Notes: generated from the letters alone by a model not told the origin. Positions 35,501 to 50,500 are shown, counted from the first letter of the stretch. The stretch is DNA of 64,000 bases from Achatina immaculata (GCA_009760885.1 CM019719.1:29490084-29554083); one strand, 5' to 3'. Program-made: numbers and translations.

Positions 35501-38500
35501 TTGCCAGCAGCGAGCAGGAGCTTTCCTTCTCCTAGATGAACTACCAACCAAGACTAACGAGTCTCATCTATCCAAAAGCGTCTGGTTTTCAGGCTCCAGA
35601 TATTCGTCTTTCGCCCCTTCTCCTGTCAGTTTAAACAGTTTCGCCACAAGAAGGCTAGGAGCTGGACTTGGACTGTCAGAGGCTATTTGAGGCGTATGCC
35701 ATGGAGACATTTTAACTGGAGTGGAGAGCGGTAACTCTCACCCCACTTCCAGCTATTGCAGTCCTTAGAACCCAAACTATAATATTTGATCAAAATAATG
35801 TTAATACCCTCATGACTGCTGGAGATCTCTCTGCTATTTCAGATTCTCAAAGAGGCTTGTAAACAAAGTGATATTACATCTCCACACAGATGAAAGTAAA
35901 TATAGTGAAGACAAGTGTAAACATCGCATTAATCATTCAAAAAACAGTACACCAACAAATAACACATATAACCATCACTGTACACTGAGGAGTATATGGA
36001 AGAGGAGAATGAAGTGAAACATCCTTGGACTTGTCCAGATACAAAGACACTGACCCTGTCTTACTAATCAACATAACCAAACCCTCCACTGTAAAATATT
36101 AACTCAAATTCTTTGCTCCTGTAAACTGATGCTGCTGCATCTCAGTACAACCTACTTACAAAATTCTTGGTAGCCAATGAATCACAAAGGATGAGGAATG
36201 GGTAACTGAATTGACTTTCTGGGGCAAACCTTAAGAAGCAAACTCTTCCATAATGCAGAACAGATCCATATCTATCTCACCGGCTAAAACTACGGTATCA
36301 TGACAGCTTGGGACAATGCACATGGCAAGAATGAATGTATATTTCTAAGAGGTTTTGGTCTGCTCCAAGGGCATTATGAGCTCTCTTATCCAGGATTACA
36401 ACAATTTCAAACATTTACCCTTGAAGAACAATATAATTATATAATCAGCAACTGAATCATCAACACAATGAAACAATACTACCTTTCTGAATTTTAAGTA
36501 AAGCATTCTGGTCCTTCAACTGTTGAATCTGGCTTTTAAGATCACCAATTATTCTTTCTGAGTTAAAGTTTTCAGTCTGGAGTTCTTCCAGTCTCTGGCG
36601 TAAACTCTGAAGATTAGCCTCTTGCTCTCTCAGTAAATGTTTATATTCTTCTGCACTAGCACCTGTTACTTTCCTTTCATTAGTAGCACTTCCTTTTCCT
36701 GACACAGCTATCATTACTTCATCTGCAGAAGAAAATTTACTTTACAAATTATCTGTAAACTTAGTCAGTTACTTTTATCACTACATTGTTATTATATGGT
36801 CAACAATACAGTAACTGTCAAGAGATTCGTACAAGATAATGTTCACAACTACAAACAGCTTGGATTCTGCATGCTGAGATCAAGATGAAAAAAAAAAAAA
36901 GTTAGTCTAACTGAAGCTCTAAAGTTTCAAACTACATTTAACCAGAACACATATACACAAAGTGAGTGTGTGACAAAAAAATTATGGTATTAGATTTTCA
37001 TGAATGGAAATGTTAAAACAATTGCAAGCAAAATGTAACTTCAATCTGATTTCTTCAGGAACATTATTAATATTCAGGAGTTATCATTTTATCAAGGACC
37101 ACAACCACACAAAAGTGATTAGAAAACTGACTTACCATGGCAAAAGGACTAGGTTCCACTGTGTCACCCTTTGCAACCCAATCAAAAGAGTTGAATATAA
37201 GCCAGAGCAATGGCTATGTGTAAAATGTACTCCTTTGTAGTTCAGTTTGTGTATAGTCATTTTCTAATTTCACTGATGGGCATCTGAACTCTTTATTCAT
37301 GAAATCATGGGAGAATACAAAGCTTCTAATGAAACTACAGCTTAAAAATACAATCTGAAGCAATCTGCGAGACTCAAGGACTAGTAGGTGGAACTTAGCT
37401 AACCAGATACCTCATAAAGCATGGTAATTTCTGGCACTTGATTTACTGATAATCTTATCAGTGTCATTTTTCTAACAGGTCCATTTCTGTTTACATTTCT
37501 GGAATATATCCAGTGCCTGACTATCTTAAAACAAACATTTCACCCTAGCTAAAGAAATATTATGAACAAGCGTCACTGACTTATCAAGTGAGTTGCACAT
37601 GCAAGTATATGCATTGATAACAGTCTTTCTTTTAATTTGGAGGGTAGTGGATTTGAGAACCATTATAAGCAGTCTCTAGTTATCCCAGCTTGTAGAAATG
37701 GGTATACCTGGCATACAAGTGTTGCAGAAATCAGCCTCATCAGTTGCTTGGAGAAAACGGGTTCACCAGTTGCTTTACCCAAGTCAAAATCAAGTGAACA
37801 AAACAGAAAAAGGGCACAATGACTCAAGCCTACTTTGTTTCACATCCTCAGTACTTACTTTCTAAGCCTTTGAACAGCCGAGTGAACTCATAATCAAAGA
37901 CAATCTCACTAGGGTGCTTGTAATATAAGTGTGGCTTCTTTGCTGCTCTTGTGTAATTCTCATTCTGAGCCACCTGCATCAGTTTGTCTGTAAAAGATTC
38001 TAGCCCTAGACGGTTCTGTATTACTTGCTTCAGTGAACCCCTGGATTGAAAAGATGAAATAGTTAGAGCAGTCAAAAAACAAAAAAAAAACAAAAAAATT
38101 GAATCTACTTTCTAACTTCATAGACATTACTATCAATCATATTACTCTGAGTTGTCAAGTTCTATTCTTTCTTCAAGTCACTGAGAACAGTTAGGAAAAC
38201 CTCTCACAATGGTCACACTTTTTACATTATAAATGACTCTTTAGCTAATCCTATCACCAGATTAAAAAAAAAAAAACTCTCACAGCAAAAGAATACATTT
38301 TTCAAAATGACATATTTTCTATTTTTAGCTTTTACGGCAGTTTAAAATTACCAATTAACAAAAACAGAACAAATTAAATAAGCAGATATGATTTAATTTT
38401 AAATTTTTACAGAACTGTATAAACAATAGATAGAAGGATAAGATTGAAAAAAACATGGGGTTTACTTTTTAACGTTGAAAAAGTAATGGGAAAAGAAGGA

Positions 38501-41500
38501 ACTGACATGGTTAATCAGAACGGAGAAAGATTAACTGAAATATGTCTAACAGAGGGCATGGTCATTGGAGGCACAATATTTCCACACAAAGAGATACATA
38601 AAATAACGTGGATATCTCCAGATGACAGAACTAGAAACCAGATAGATTATTTTTTGTATTAGAAAGCAATACAGAACATCTCTGTTAGATGTAAGGGCAT
38701 ATAGGAGTGCAGATGTTAACAGTGATCACAACCTGTGTATAGGGAAAATTAAAACTGAAAAGCCAACACAAGAAATCAATACACAGAAAGATAAACTGCC
38801 ACAGCCTACAAGAAGAGAATACTAACAGTAATTTCAATCAGTAACTTGCCAATCATTCCACAATACCCAGTGAAGTAGAGGAGATAGGTACAGATGAATT
38901 ATGGAATTCTTACAGCACAGCTATAATCACAGCAGCAAAAGCAAGTGCTGGACTGAAAAAACGAAACAGTAAACCATGGATATCAGAAAACACATGGAAG
39001 TACATACATGAAAGACAAGCAGCCAAATTAGACATGTTGAATGTAAAAACAGATCTTGGAAAAGATCTGGCAAAAGCAACATACAAAGAAATAGACAAGA
39101 AAGTAAAAAGTTCAGCTAGAAGGGATAAAAGAGAATACATAGACAATATGTCGAAAGAGGCAGAGAAAGCAGCAAAAACAAGAGACAGCAAAACTTTATA
39201 TAACATACAAAAGAGGCTAACAGGTACTATTACATCTAAAGAAAGACCAATTCTTAGCAAAACTGGAACCCTATTAACATCAAGTAAAGACCAAAAGCAA
39301 AGATGGGCTGAACATTTCCAAGAAATACTTAATCAACTACACCCAAAAGAAGTGATAAACCTTGAAACTGACTTACTAGCCCTACAATTAAATGTCAACC
39401 TAGATGAAATTAAATTGCATGAAATTGAAACAGCAGTGGATTTAATGGCTAACAACAAAGCTGCAGGTGAAGATGAAATAACACCCGAAATGTTAAAAGC
39501 TATCATTAATGACAACATGAGACAACTACAGAGAATGTTTAATAAGATTTGGAAAGAAGAAAAGGTCCTTTCTAAATGGAAAAAAGGAATCATTGTTAAA
39601 ATACCAAAACAAGGCAACCTTAGTGACTGTAACAATTGGAGAGGAGTAACCTTAATATCAGTTGTGTCAAAAGTATTTTGCAAGGTCATTTTGAATAGAC
39701 TTAAAGATATAGTGGATACCGCAATGAGAGAAGAACAAGCAGGATTTCGAAAAGGGAGAAGCTGTCTCAACCAGATCTTTACTCTCAGAATAATACTTGA
39801 AGAATATATTGAAAAGCAGAAACCATTAATACTGAACTTTTAAAAAGGCATTTGATAACATACACAGAGATTCATTGTGGAGAATTTTAAGTCTATATGG
39901 AATACCATCTAAAACTGTCAACATCATTAAGGACTTCTACAATGGATACGTTTGTGCAGTCAAAACAGAAGAAGGGATGAGTGAATGGTTCCAGATTGAA
40001 ACAGGCGTGAAACAAGGATGTATACTGTCGCCTTTGATTTTTGGAATTACAATACATTTCATAATGAAAAAATGCTGCACAGGTAACACAGGTATTGACT
40101 GGGTACATGGGACCCAACTAGAAGATCTTGATTTTGCTGATGACATAACTCTTATCAGTAACAATGTGAATTCCATGCAAGAAAAAACAGATAGCCTGTC
40201 TTCATTGGCTAGCAGAATAGGGTTTGAAATTAACAAGGACAAAACAAAAATAATGAAATGTCCCATTAATCAAAATGGAAAAATACATGTAGAAGGGACA
40301 GATATTGAAGAAGTCAATCAATTTGCATACCTTGGCAGCTACATAGACCAGGATGGTGACACCAGAAGGGAAGTTAGAATTAGAATTGCAAAAGCAGCAT
40401 CGATCTTCAACAATCTTGAGATCATATGGCATTCAAAAGTTTCAAGCACAAAAACCAAGTTAATACTATTCAATTTAAATGTAATATCCACCCTCATTTA
40501 TGCATGTGAAAGCTGGAAAACAACTGAAGAAATAGAAAAGAAATTAGATTCTTTTGAAAACAAATGCCTAAGGAAAATACTTGGCATCAAGTGGAATGAA
40601 TTCAAGAACAATGCAGAAATAAGAAGACAGATGACTGAACAACAACCAATCTCATGGGTGATCAGGAAAAGGAGACGGACATATATTGGTCACGTGATGA
40701 AAATAAACAGTCAGAGAATCCAAAAACAAGTTATAAAATGGAACACAACAGGCCAAAGAAAAAGAAGCAGACCGCGTGAAACTCTGAGGAGGACATTGTT
40801 AAGAGAGGCCAATAGGCATAAAATCCCTTGATGAGGTTGAAAGACTCGCCGAAGACAGGAAAAATTGGTGAACTACCTTGCAAGCCCTATGTGACGTTTA
40901 ACGGCACGGGAAGGATATATAAGATTACTTTTTAAGCTGTCCATTACGCTGGTTTCTCTCAGTGCATTATATCCAAACCAGTTTACTATTCCTTCATATA
41001 TTCTTCCTCGGCCAGGTAATAAAACTTTTCACAATGTCAAGCTCATAAATAAAAATTTCAAATTCATATTTCACATTGACAACTATACAAGCAATAATAT
41101 GTTAATGCCAAATCTACGAGGGGCGTTCAGAAAGTAATGCACCACATCGTTTTTCTCAGGAGCTGTTTATTCAAAAAGCATGAAATTTATACATAATATT
41201 CATGCATATGTCATGTAAACATCGGTACTATTCAACATAATCCCCATCAAATTGTACAGCTTTACGCCAGCACGAAACAAGTGCATGTGTTCCTAACCCG
41301 TACCAGATTTTCTCTTGATTATGTAGCCATTTCTTCCCTACATGAATCACTCCTTCGTCATCTTTAAATCTTACCCCTCGGAGTGCATCTTTAAGTGGAC
41401 CAAACAGATGGAAATCAGATAGTGCCAAATCGGGACTATAGGGTGGATGAGGTAGTACAGTCCAACCCAATTTGGCGATTGCTTCCCGCGTTGCCAGACT

Positions 41501-44500
41501 TGTGTGAGGGGCGCATTGTCGTGAAGGAGAAGGACTGCTGGATTTTTGTCTGGCTGAATTCTGCGAAAACACTGACTGAGTTTTTTCAATGTCTTAATGT
41601 AAGCTTGCGAATTGATTGTCTCTCCTCTTGGCATAACATCCACAAGAATCACACCTTCAATGTCCCAAAAGATCATGACCTTTCCAGCTGAAGGAGCTGT
41701 CTTGAATTCTTTCTTCGTGGTAATTAGGGATGATACAACTCCACTGACTATCTTTCTGTCTCAGGTTCAAAATGATGTGCCCAGGTTTCGTCACCTGTTA
41801 CAATCTTAGCCAAAAAGTTCTTTCTCTCCAACAATTCAGAAGAAATTGCTTTCCTTTGCAATCGATGGTCATTTGTGAGACTTCGAGGAACCCATCTTGT
41901 ACAAACCTTAGAAAATCTGAGAGCTTTTATAACTGTATTTGCATTACCACTGCTGACTGACAGCTTTAAGGCCAAATGTTGAGTAGTGATACGCCTATCA
42001 GTAAGAATAATGCCCTCAGCGCATTTCAGCATTTCTGCCTTGGTGGCTGTGGTAGGACGTCCACAGTGCGGCTGATCATGCAACTCCTTATCTCCACTTA
42101 CTGATTCTTTGATTCTCTGAACCCAGCGACTGACTGTACTCCTGTCGACTGCAAAACTTCCATACACATCACATAGACACTTGTGCATGTCATAACAGTT
42201 TTCTTCTCTGCAACGAGAAATTCTGTCACAATTTGCTGCATATACCGCAAGTTGCTAACACGCTCCATTTCAACTGTTAGGGCAGTCATATTCTTTGGCC
42301 GGTTGCGGTGCAATTTGGTTCACACAATTGGCACATGCCATATTTAAAGTGTGCAAAATTTCACACTTCTATCTTCATTATTAGCTGAAAAAAAAAAAAC
42401 AATGTGGTGCATTACTTTCTGAATGCCCCTTGTAATCAGTGAAAAGAAACTCCCATAAATGAATATGCATACTTTGCAAAGGCTTCGCTGGAATCATCAT
42501 TATACAACATACAGATGCCCAATAAAAATGCACACAGTCCTTGAACAATGGCCTCATGTTCATCTCCCTCACTTGAGGACACTTGAGAAATAAGCTATGA
42601 AAATGAAGTCAAGGAAACTAATGCTGAAGGCATACAGTGATCTACACTGAGATTTAAGGTAAAAGTAACCCTGTCATGCCATGGAGGCACTTACGGGATA
42701 TGGCATTAGTACCACATTTTCCTTGATCTGTTAACACAGCAGAGGTTGATGTGGTTAGCACCGTGCCTAGATGCACCTCCTTCCTCATCCAGAAGAAACT
42801 GAGTATCCCTTTCTACAATTGAGTGACTGGGACATCTCAGGCCAGATTCGAGATGCCAACCCTCACCATGAGAGACTAGTAACACTGATATTAAGTTTGT
42901 TGATGAGAATAAGCAAAAGAAAAATCTGATGATTCAATTAAGTTACAAAGTACGGAATTATTTGCCTCATAATTTTCCAATATCAAGCTCACCAATTACT
43001 TAATTTTACTTATGTGTTATCTGCTACTGTGATAACTCTGAAATATTTGCCACAGAACCAACATTTACGATTTTTGCACAAATTCTGCAAAATGTTCGTA
43101 GTCTTAATACTAGTCACTTCAAAGTGCAGTGCCAACTGGAAGATCATGGATTCAATCCCGGGACAAAAAAATAAAAAGCAACAACTCACAAGACCTCTGG
43201 GAGTCATGACCCAAAGGGGCCCACCCCTCCTTAAATTGTCAGGAGTTTAATAGGACCGAAACACTTGTCTGAGGGGGGATACTTCCTCTGATGATCTGAA
43301 GGAGTTGTGTTGTTCCGCTCTCTACAGTAGAGAGTTTCCTGCATACTCATGTACTCTTTGTAAAAAATTATAATTAAACAAATACATTTCATAAATAGTA
43401 CCTGTTTCACAAGTAAAAATATCTATCATCTACACAAGTCCTTCCTTCCTTCATCGAATTCTTTACCCCCATCTGGGCCACAGGTGATCAACAAGGGCTT
43501 TTCATTTATTTCTGTCCTGTGCTGTTTCTTCTATTCATCTCCAGGCATAGTTGATCTTTTTTTTTTTTAATCTCTGGTTTGTCCAACTCTAGACTAAATT
43601 GGTGCAACGAAAACCACAGTGTCACACAATGCCACTTCTGTGACCCACTGAGAGTATAGGTCCAAGACTCACGATTCTCTGAGCCTCCATCCTAAATGAG
43701 ACTATCGCGAGAACCACAGGAGCAAATTCAGCAAGATCATGGGGTGATCTTGATGGTAGAAGCGAACGCAGAAGAAGAAGAAGATCTCTGCTTCAAGACT
43801 CTTTTACCAGGTGTTTCTAGGTCTTCCTTGTTTTCTCTTTCTTTGGGGATTACAGGTGAGAGCTTCTCTGGTTATGTTTGTGATAGGGTTTTGGAGTGCC
43901 CTATCTATCTCCAATATCTTTTTATTATCATTTCTTTCACTATGGGTTGGTTCATTTTCTGCCATAGTTCTTCAATACTGATTCTAAACAAGTGCAGTTA
44001 TCCAAATATGCATAGATATTCACCGACCATTCCATTAATGTTCACAAGCTAACAAGTAATAAGGTTTTTAAAACATGACTGAAACTAGTAAAAAGAACAA
44101 TTTAGCATAATATTACTTAACACTAACATTACATTTTTATGCCACACAAAAAAAAAAGGATACATAAGGTACATTGGCAGTGTTACTGAGGAAATGGGAA
44201 ACAGCGATTGGACAATCTGCCAGCCAACCACACAAAAACATTAGAAGACCAATCCTTGTCTGCAGCTTGCCTCCCTGGTGAAAGTTTTTTTTTTTTGTTT
44301 TTTTTAAAGATACATAAACAGGTCACACAACAGATAAATCCTGGACAACAATCATCAACACGTGTCATGTACTGTCTACAGCCTAACACAAATGACCTGT
44401 TTTTAAATTTTATGATGCTATTCTAATACCATGTTTGGTGTGATCATTGTACAAGTTAGAAAATAAAGTATTTCTCATTCCCTTCTGTTGACCTCTGTCA

Positions 44501-47500
44501 TCCACTAAAGCAAAGTTGTCTTAAACAATTCCTCAGCTGAACTGTTTTGCTTTGTTTTTAAAGAAATGTGTGTTTTTGTGTGCATGTGCAAACACACACT
44601 CTGCATATAAATGGAACAAATTCAAGACCAACACAGGGATAAAGAAGATGAGCACACAACAACCTGTCTCTTCAGTGATCGAGAAAAAAGGAGATGGACA
44701 TACACTGATCACGTGATGAGAAGAAACAATCAGAGAATCCCAAAACAAGCTAATATATGGTATACAACAGGGCAAAGAAAAAAAAAAAGAGATCAATCAT
44801 GTGGAACTCTAAAGAGAACAATGGTGAGAAAGGCTAAATTAGCAGGCATGAGATCCCTTGATGAGGTTGAAAAACTTTCCGAAAACAGAAAAACATGGTG
44901 AACTACATTGCATGCCCTATGTAATGTTTAATGGCAAGAGAAGGATGAAAGTGTGAAATAATGTTTGTCAGATGACCAGCTCTAAAGAAAATGGGTACTT
45001 GGTTCTACTTGTAAGTGAGGAGGGAAAGACAGCCAGGCATGAGACTGACCATAAACCAGAGCAACCTCTGGCGTGCTAACAAACAAAAGATGTGACATGA
45101 GCACTAACTCTATATCCCTTCAATAATACAGTAAATACAATATTTAAGACTTTATGCATTCTGATACAGAACTGATTCTGTATGTTGTCTTTTTGTTTCA
45201 GACTTAAAAGTGTATCAGTTAATTATATTCTACAATTTATTATCTAGAATCTCTATCTTATTTTCTACCCGAGTCCCATAAAGTAAGGTTATTCGACTAG
45301 ACACATAAGATAATGATCTGTTAGATTATAAAAGATGCTTGCCTGGGACAGCATGTTGCAGCACTGCTGTAGCAGGGACACTGGAGCGCTGCCTAGGCTA
45401 GTGGCAAGCTGGACACGGAGTAGCTGCTCCTTCTGTGTTGGGTTCTCAATAATGGCATGAAGCAATGCCACAGCAGCAAACCAGTTTGACAAAGGATCTG
45501 CGCTAAACAAGCCTCCACACAGCAGTTGCCCCGCAGTGATTGAGTTAGCTAATGAGAAAAGCATAAGGAAAATACACGCAGCTGAGAGTACAACCATGTG
45601 TTCCTGCACATCAAATGTCACCTGACCAGCCTGCCCAAAAAAATACAACAAAATATAACTCAACATAAAAATGTTCAAATGCTGACAGCATTTCTGTGAT
45701 TTATCTAGGATTTTAGCAATAGTGCCATCTTGTTCTGTACCCACATAGAGCATACGCTCTGTCCCCTGATTCCACAGTGTACTCATCCAAGATGATTCTT
45801 AACATCTCTTGATATTGTCAAGATATATATAACATACTGTTATAGGTGGCTTTGTTCCCTACTTTCACAGTGTACTCATCCAAGATGATTCTTAACATCT
45901 CTTGATATTGTCAAGATATATATAACATAATGTTATAGGTGACTTTGTTCCCTACTTTCACAGTGCACTCAACCAAGTTGATTCCTGTCCATCTCTCAAT
46001 GTTGTCCAACCACACTGCCATCATCCACTTGCATTTTTCTTCTCAACTTTAGCCATGTTACATCTTTACAAAAGAACCTACTGCTCCGTTATGTCCATAT
46101 TGTGGAATATCAGACTGAGAAGTTGTAGAAAGACTAAGATACCTAAATAAGCTAGAATTTAAAATGTTTCACTGCACAAATCTAGTTACACAGTTTAAAA
46201 ACAAGAAGTGGCTTTTCACAGAAATGGGATGGGTTCTAGTCAATCTGCAAACAGTCTCAATCTGACCCAAGTGATACTAGGTACTGGGCATTTGTGTGAT
46301 GAACAAAGGCAGTAATGCTGAGAGCTGGCATGTATCTCTAGGAGTTATGCCCTTGTAAGCCATCTCTAAGTCGTAAATACCAAGTGACATGATCTGGTAT
46401 TAGAACTGTTTTTTTTTCTCCTCTAAAATCATAAATAATTCATCTATAAAGTTGACTAAACTGGTGCAATGAAAACCACGGTGTCACGCAATCCCGCTTC
46501 CGAGACCCACCAAGAATACAGGCTAAAGCACTGTGATACTCTGAACCCCTTGTGGTCCTCTCGTGGATCTCGTGTGGTCTATTTTGGACCACACAGGGGA
46601 CCACGGGACCTAACGAGGACCACAGGCGTGAATTCAATAGGTTCACAGTGCGGTTTTTGGTGGTAGAAGTGAACGAAGAAGAAGATCTATAAAGTTCAGA
46701 AAATGTGAGCTTTACACGCCATTTCCACAATGTGACTGCAGAGAAAGGGAGGCTGAATTCTGAGCTCAAGTCATGTGCTTCCAGCTAAGTGCTCCCTCTT
46801 TTTTCTATCATTTTTTCCGTTCTTATTTATTACATATCATTCAAGTGAATTTACATTTTCTCTCTATTTCATTATCCTGTATGTTTTGTTTTTTTTTAAT
46901 GATTAAGATGTAAACTGAAACTTCACAATTGTGTGCTCATTAATTAATAGTTATTCCTACTTCTATTTTAAATAGTCTTAACATTTTGTTATCATAGCTT
47001 TACTGCAGTGGCTTTGTGTATATTTATATATTTAGTTTCATACATACTTATATCCAAAAACTATTTGAATATAAACTAGCAGGGTTTGCAACAGCTAGAG
47101 GAGACAGCTCTTCTTACCATCAGCAGCTGTGGGCAACAGCGTTTGTATAATCTGCGACTGGCCCACCTCATTCTTGTACAGAAAGGACTGGAAGCAATAG
47201 AGGACGGCACATCTCAGAGCAAAGGGTTGTTTCTCATTAACCATGGACATCAGTAACACAACTATTGCAGGCCTGCAAGAAGCAGACTGTGAAGCTGAAT
47301 TTTTTTTTAAAAAAACAAACAAAAGAAAAAAAAACAGAAGATCTGCTACAGCCCAGCTTAAAACTGCCATATAAGACCTAAGAAAAATAAAAATATATAT
47401 GGCAACAGGTCAAGTTTTTAAAAAAAAAACTGACTTGCTTTCCAACATTACACAGAACATAATAACAAGTTTTTTAAAAAATAAAATAGATCAGTTTCAA

Positions 47501-50500
47501 TAAAGTTACTATAAAGTTGCATGGTTAGGCAAACTGAGTTTCTGCTATAGGAAGTATATACAGGATAAAACAAAAGTGGATAAGGCATTGACTTTTCAAA
47601 GAAGCAAGACGGGCTCCAGATAACCTCTGAACTGGCACAACTTGATCCAACTGACATCACATACATGTCACAGTTAGTGCCATACATTCTGTGGCTTTTC
47701 ATCATATACAGGTCATTCATGAACACTTTTTTTTATGCCTATCCATAACACATTCACTTTTATTTTTGCACTAAAAATAGATGATTTTATGATATTCTGT
47801 CTTCAAATTCTTTTGTTTTTTTTTTAATACTTTAGTTACCGAACTGACTGCTTTGTTAAAATAGTTGTGGCCTGTTGACAACGTCAACCAATGAAAATGA
47901 TTCACACACAAAAACAAAGTTAATATAAAGCAAATCTAATAAAGCCAAAATTTGTCTTAAAGACCATCAACACTGATACATCTGCTACAAAGACTACCTG
48001 TACAGTTCATTAATAACTGTAACTGTAATCACAGACTGGCATCTCTGCACTCTGGGCCATTCCCATATGTGCTCCACCTTCCGTTCCAACACCCACTGAA
48101 GTGTCCCCCCCTGCTGATGGAGCCAGTCACACATTGGTTGTGGGTAACACATGCTAAACCACTTATTTCAGGAAAAAACCTCCACATCCCCTCTTCTCCC
48201 CTTCATTATCCTGATTCATTACAAACAAACTACCGATAACACCTAACATCTCTTTGTCTGAGTTTCATATGAGAACTTTATACATTCTGAGTCTCTCTCT
48301 CCCCTCTTCTCTCCACCTCCCCATCACCCTGCTCACCAATCTTCTCCAGATATCTGCTTTAGGTGAGAGAAAACACTTTCCTATGGCAAATTCAACCTTT
48401 CCACATCCAACACATTCACCCCTCCCTTCTCCATTCTTCTTTATGCAAGTTAGAGACACTTTCCTGTGGCAAATTCGCATCTTTTTACATTCAATACACT
48501 CCCAGCTCCACCGCTTCTCTTTTCACATGTTACTGTATCATCTTTCACCCCGGTTACAACTCATTTCTACCAGTGCTGTTGTCTATTGTTTATATTCTGC
48601 TTTCAACACCTTCTGCCAGTGCAGTCTAACAATTACCAGCAAATTTAATCATGTAACTTAAAACCACCCATCCCTTCTCTTAATGGTTACAAGCTCATCA
48701 TTTGTCTGCTTACATCTAGTCTGCGTGTAAATACCTGGGTGGAACTGATGGAGCTAAAACTGAAGCAAAGTATTCCTGGTTCTGATGGCTGCCTCTGATA
48801 ACTTCTGACACTGTATTAATTGTCTGTGAAGTGAAAAGTAAGTAAACAAAGCACCTGTCAGTGTGTCTGTATTCTGTTACTGGTATACACATCATTTATA
48901 TGCTGCTCTAAACACTGCTCAATTTCATTCTAAGCATATTCAGTTTCAAATAACTATATTATGCTGGCTGATAGCTATATTAAGCTGATAAAATAAATCT
49001 AACAATATTTTATGCAGTAAAATCATAAGCAAATACTACTAAAGCCAAAACGAGTGTTACCTCAGTAAGGACATCTGCAGGAACACCGCTAGCCATCAAA
49101 ATTGAACTTAGATCTTGCAAGAGACCTAAAAACAAAAAAGCACAACTTCACAATAAAATAAATAATGTGGTCTCAGTAATGGTTAACATTTTGTCCATGT
49201 GCATTTAGGGCACCTTCTGTTTGTTCCTAGTTCTTCTTCTGTTATCTCTCCGCTTTCCCTTCTCCCCCCCCCCCCCCCCGATACCTGCATTTTTACAGGT
49301 GTCTTTTGTCCTTCCATCTCTTTTGCCCACCTCCTATTCTGATTTCTTCTGGCCTCTTCTGGTTTCTTTTGTGGCCCCCCATGTGGTCTCTAAGCCTAGT
49401 CAAAGGGACACGCATTCTTGTGTTGTTTCCTATCCAGGAGGACACCACTCAGATAAGTTATATGCCGTTTAGTTTGTGTATGTAATCCTCTAAAAAGGCT
49501 CATGCCGAAATATTGGATATTGTATGTTTTTTCATTTATACACTCTCATCTTACTCTCATACTTTCTATTCATTTTTTTTTCTCATTTTGCTCACTCCCT
49601 CTGCCGCTTTGTAAAACCATACCCCTCTATTCACCTTTATTATTTGAACCAGTTTTACTGCAGTCGCCATCCCTCCCTTTTATCCATATGCCATTCATTC
49701 ATTCTATTTTCCTTTCTTTTTTTTCCTTTCTTTCTTTCCAAAAACATATAATATAATTTTTAACAAATCCACATTTCCATCCATAGTTGCACAGCATGTA
49801 AGTGTTGAAATTTATCTCAAATACATTAAAACTACTTTTAGAAAATACTAGGCCATCTGAAATCTTTATCAATTAGAGAACACATGGAATGTAGCTAGTC
49901 TGAATGTCTAAATAATACCAAGTTTGCAGTTTGATCTATCATGACTGTGTTTTTATTCTGGCTTAATTGAGTTTACTACAAATTTGTATAAATGTGACAT
50001 TTTGTTGGCCTCCAGAAAAATGTCTGTACATTTATGGAGGAAATAATATCTATAGTTTTTAACATGCTTTTAATATTCTGATAAAAGACCATATGAAATA
50101 TTTTACATAAAACTTGATAAAAGAACCAGCTTGTGAGAAACAAAATGCTAAGAGACACTGAAAATATGCATAAATCAATTTGCCTGCAGAAATATACTCT
50201 CTTTTTTTTTTTTTTTTTGTTCCTACCAGATCTGATAAACTTTCAAATTTGTACGCCAAATAAAACAGAAGCACCCAGTTTTTGATGTCTATGCAGCATA
50301 AACCAGCCTTTGATGTCTATGCAGCATAAGCCAGCCTTTGATGTCTTGTCTTGTCTCCTTCCTCATATACCTTCCAGGTTTCAGGGGACAGACATCTTGA
50401 TAGGGCTCGACGATTTGCTTCATATAAGGGGATATTTAATGCTTTGTAATTTCCTCTCTCCATCTCCTGCGTGGGCGGCCTCTTTCTCTGTCACCTACAA

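Noticed and set aside
34482..35690. Several plus-strand frames of 80-107 codons
   Set aside because: They lie in repeat R4 with tandem duplications. The three 88-bp copies are not a multiple of three, so the frame does not repeat as protein, and no family is recognised.
39333..40266. Minus-strand frames opposite LINE-B
   Set aside because: Shadow frames; the plus strand carries the RT motifs.
45549..45786. Extension of the USO1 exon frame to a Met at 45786
   Set aside because: The added residues have no p115 similarity, the phase needs the acceptor at 45549-45550, and the region runs into the 93-bp tandem repeat.
48254..49756. Plus-strand frames rich in Phe, Ser, Leu and Pro
   Set aside because: T/C-rich low-complexity DNA within USO1 introns; no domain or conserved motif.
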